A DNA stretch of 6,553 bases from JAGXOF01 sp046545575 (GTDB taxonomy: Bacteria > Chloroflexota > Dehalococcoidia > SZUA-161 > SpSt-899). Of the stretch, positions 5,928 to 6,553 are shown piece by piece. Both the position numbers and the translations under genes were made by a program. The notes below the pieces were generated by a model that was not told the origin of the DNA, made no database searches, and worked only from the letters and a program-made list of their open reading frames with translations. The stretch is taken from contig JBKGZM010000092.1 in the NCBI GenBank assembly GCA_046545575.1, positions 1 through 6,553 of the forward strand, given 5' to 3'. Each line of letters opens with the position of its first letter. Position 1 is the stretch's first letter.

Positions 5928-5948
5928 ATTCCGTGCTCGGCACGGAAT
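5928..5948. repeat. Dispersed-type palindromic repeat
   Basis: ATTCCGTGC (5928-5936) and GCACGGAAT (5940-5948) are perfect 9-bp inverted arms around a 3-nt loop. They are embedded in a context ending in GAATGAC that resembles GTCATTCCG-type repeats scattered in many genomes. The left end of the other repeat in this window (2569-2577) shares GTCATTCCG with the minus strand here. Lying between convergent genes, it may also act as a two-way transcript-end hairpin. Confidence 0.55.
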
Positions 5949-5970
5949 GACATTTGGTGATGGCACGCAG

Positions 5971-6288
5971 TCACTGCTGACCGAACACGACCTTCCAGGC
6001 TTCCGTGTGTGAAATGGCTCCGGGCTCACAAACAGCTACGCATGGCGGAGGGCTTTCACCGTAGCCCGGCTTACAGGGAGCGCATGTGTAGCGCAGCTTG
6101 TTGCGCGACTCATCCTTTACTCTGGCAACCATCCCTTCCGCAAAAGGGTCCATTTCATCCTCAGCCAGCTCAAGGGCGTTCTCAGGACAGGCCTCCACAC
6201 ATTTCCCACAACCGTCACACCTGTCCGTATCGATTATCAGGAACCACTCCCCAGACCCATCTTTGAATCCGTGATAAGCTTCCCCCAT
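5971..6288 (-). CDS. Ferredoxin with two [4Fe-4S] motifs, Alvin-like spacing
   Basis: A 105-aa iron-sulfur electron carrier. The first cluster motif is canonical: Cys24-x2-Cys27-x2-Cys30-x3-Cys34-Pro. The second is Cys69-x2-Cys72-x10-Cys83-x3-Cys87-Glu-Pro, in which the usual two-residue gap is widened to ten by a Gly/Pro-rich loop (73-82). This recalls the insertion in Allochromatium-type ferredoxins, a group that includes the low-potential ferredoxin feeding benzoyl-CoA reductase in Thauera. The two motifs are separated by an unusually long acidic stretch (35-68), so the fold is not a plain two-cluster ferredoxin. The ATG at 6288 follows AAGGGG at 7 nt. It starts 11 bp after the stop of the activase gene on the same strand, so the two are probably one operon in which it would supply electrons to the ATP-driven activase. 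The iron-sulfur role is firm; the partner is inferred. Confidence 0.88.
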   Translation of the reverse strand: MGEAYHGFKDGSGEWFLIIDTDRCDGCGKCVEACPENALELAEDEMDPFAEGMVARVKDESRNKLRYTCAPCKPGYGESPPPCVAVCEPGAISHTEAWKVVFGQQ

Positions 6289-6299
6289 GCTTAATCCCC

Positions 6300-6553
6300 T
6301 TACTCTTTCCTCACGCTATTCGCCTTACCCCTCTCCAGCATGGTATAGCCAAACACAGCCGCCCCTAGCGCGCCGGCTATCTGGCTGTCAAATGGCACTC
6401 CCTTGTCACGCATCTCAGGGTCGTACCACTCCGGTTCGGCGCTCTTAACCCCAAGCTCTTGCTCCAACCTTCTGACGATGCCCTCGTTCTTGGCGATCCC
6501 GTAGTCAACGCGTCAATGACATCGATATTCACGAACTCTTGTTGCAGTTGGCT
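6300..6553 (-). pseudogene. BadF/BadG/BcrA/BcrD-type ATPase activase, C-terminal part, apparent frameshift
   Basis: Only the C-terminal end is in the window. The minus-strand frame ending at TAA (6302-6300) reads GIAKNEGIVRRLEQELG... and then PFDSQIAGALGAAVFGYTML, the hallmark end of the acetate/sugar-kinase-fold ATPases. These activate 2-hydroxyacyl-CoA dehydratases or form the ATP-hydrolysing subunits of class I benzoyl-CoA reductases, passing electrons from ferredoxin. Upstream of about 6498 the fitting frame changes: the adjoining sequence reads SQLQQEFVNIDVIDALTT in another frame, while the first frame meets a TGA at 6515-6513. The family normally has Thr-Gly-Gly-(Val/Ile)-Ala-Lys-Asn here. 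Only two bases (6499-6498) stand where six are expected, so a 4-base loss fits. It could be a true pseudogene or a sequence error. The ferredoxin gene follows after 11 bp. Whether it is the BcrA, BcrD or HgdC type cannot be decided from this fragment. Confidence 0.75.

Overview
The window is about 6.5 kb of bacterial chromosome. Its strong AGGAGG-type ribosome binding sites, sigma-70-like promoters and gene set suggest an anaerobic bacterium, possibly of the Chloroflexota (Dehalococcoidia) or Firmicutes kind. The relevant genes are a CARDB-containing lipoprotein hydrolase, a DegV lipid-binding protein, and a BadF/BcrA-type activase followed by a two-cluster ferredoxin. This taxonomic guess is inference; no marker gene is present.

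Left part (1-930): visibly AT-richer than the rest. It carries two very small minus-strand genes of unknown function (68 and 73 aa) with a rho-independent terminator between them. They are followed by about 400 bp without a convincing gene. That stretch holds overlapping inverted repeats upstream of the small gene, a possible insertion-sequence remnant, and a perfect 34-bp palindrome just before the next promoter. It looks like accessory DNA abutting the chromosomal core.

Middle part (847-4170): a plus-strand lipoprotein gene has a near-consensus promoter and encodes a CARDB domain, a DUF3887-like domain and an alpha/beta hydrolase with an intact Ser-Asp-His triad. Converging on it from the right is a minus-strand pair: a polytopic membrane protein (YjdF/DUF2238- or VanZ-like) and then a DegV/FakB-type fatty-acid-binding protein. 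A divergent intergenic region (about 4101-4359) separates this pair from the catalase gene. It has one recognisable promoter in each direction, and each promoter has its own 19-bp operator-like inverted repeat near the predicted transcription start.

Right part (4360-6553): a complete clade-3-type haem catalase on the plus strand. A short convergent spacer follows, carrying a dispersed-type palindromic repeat. On the minus strand come a ferredoxin with two [4Fe-4S] motifs and, upstream of it with an 11-bp gap, the C-terminal end of a BadF/BadG/BcrA/BcrD activase. That activase appears frameshifted at its conserved Gly-Gly-x-Ala-Lys-Asn motif. The pair resembles the electron-donor end of benzoyl-CoA reductase or 2-hydroxyacyl-CoA dehydratase systems, in which ferredoxin feeds electrons to an ATP-driven activase. 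The catalase next door could protect oxygen-sensitive enzymes, but nothing in the sequence links their expression.

No RNA gene, CRISPR array, intact transposon or replication origin was recognised. The best second-look items are the paired operators between the membrane-protein and catalase genes, the frameshifted activase, the perfect palindrome and the unknown small-gene pair.
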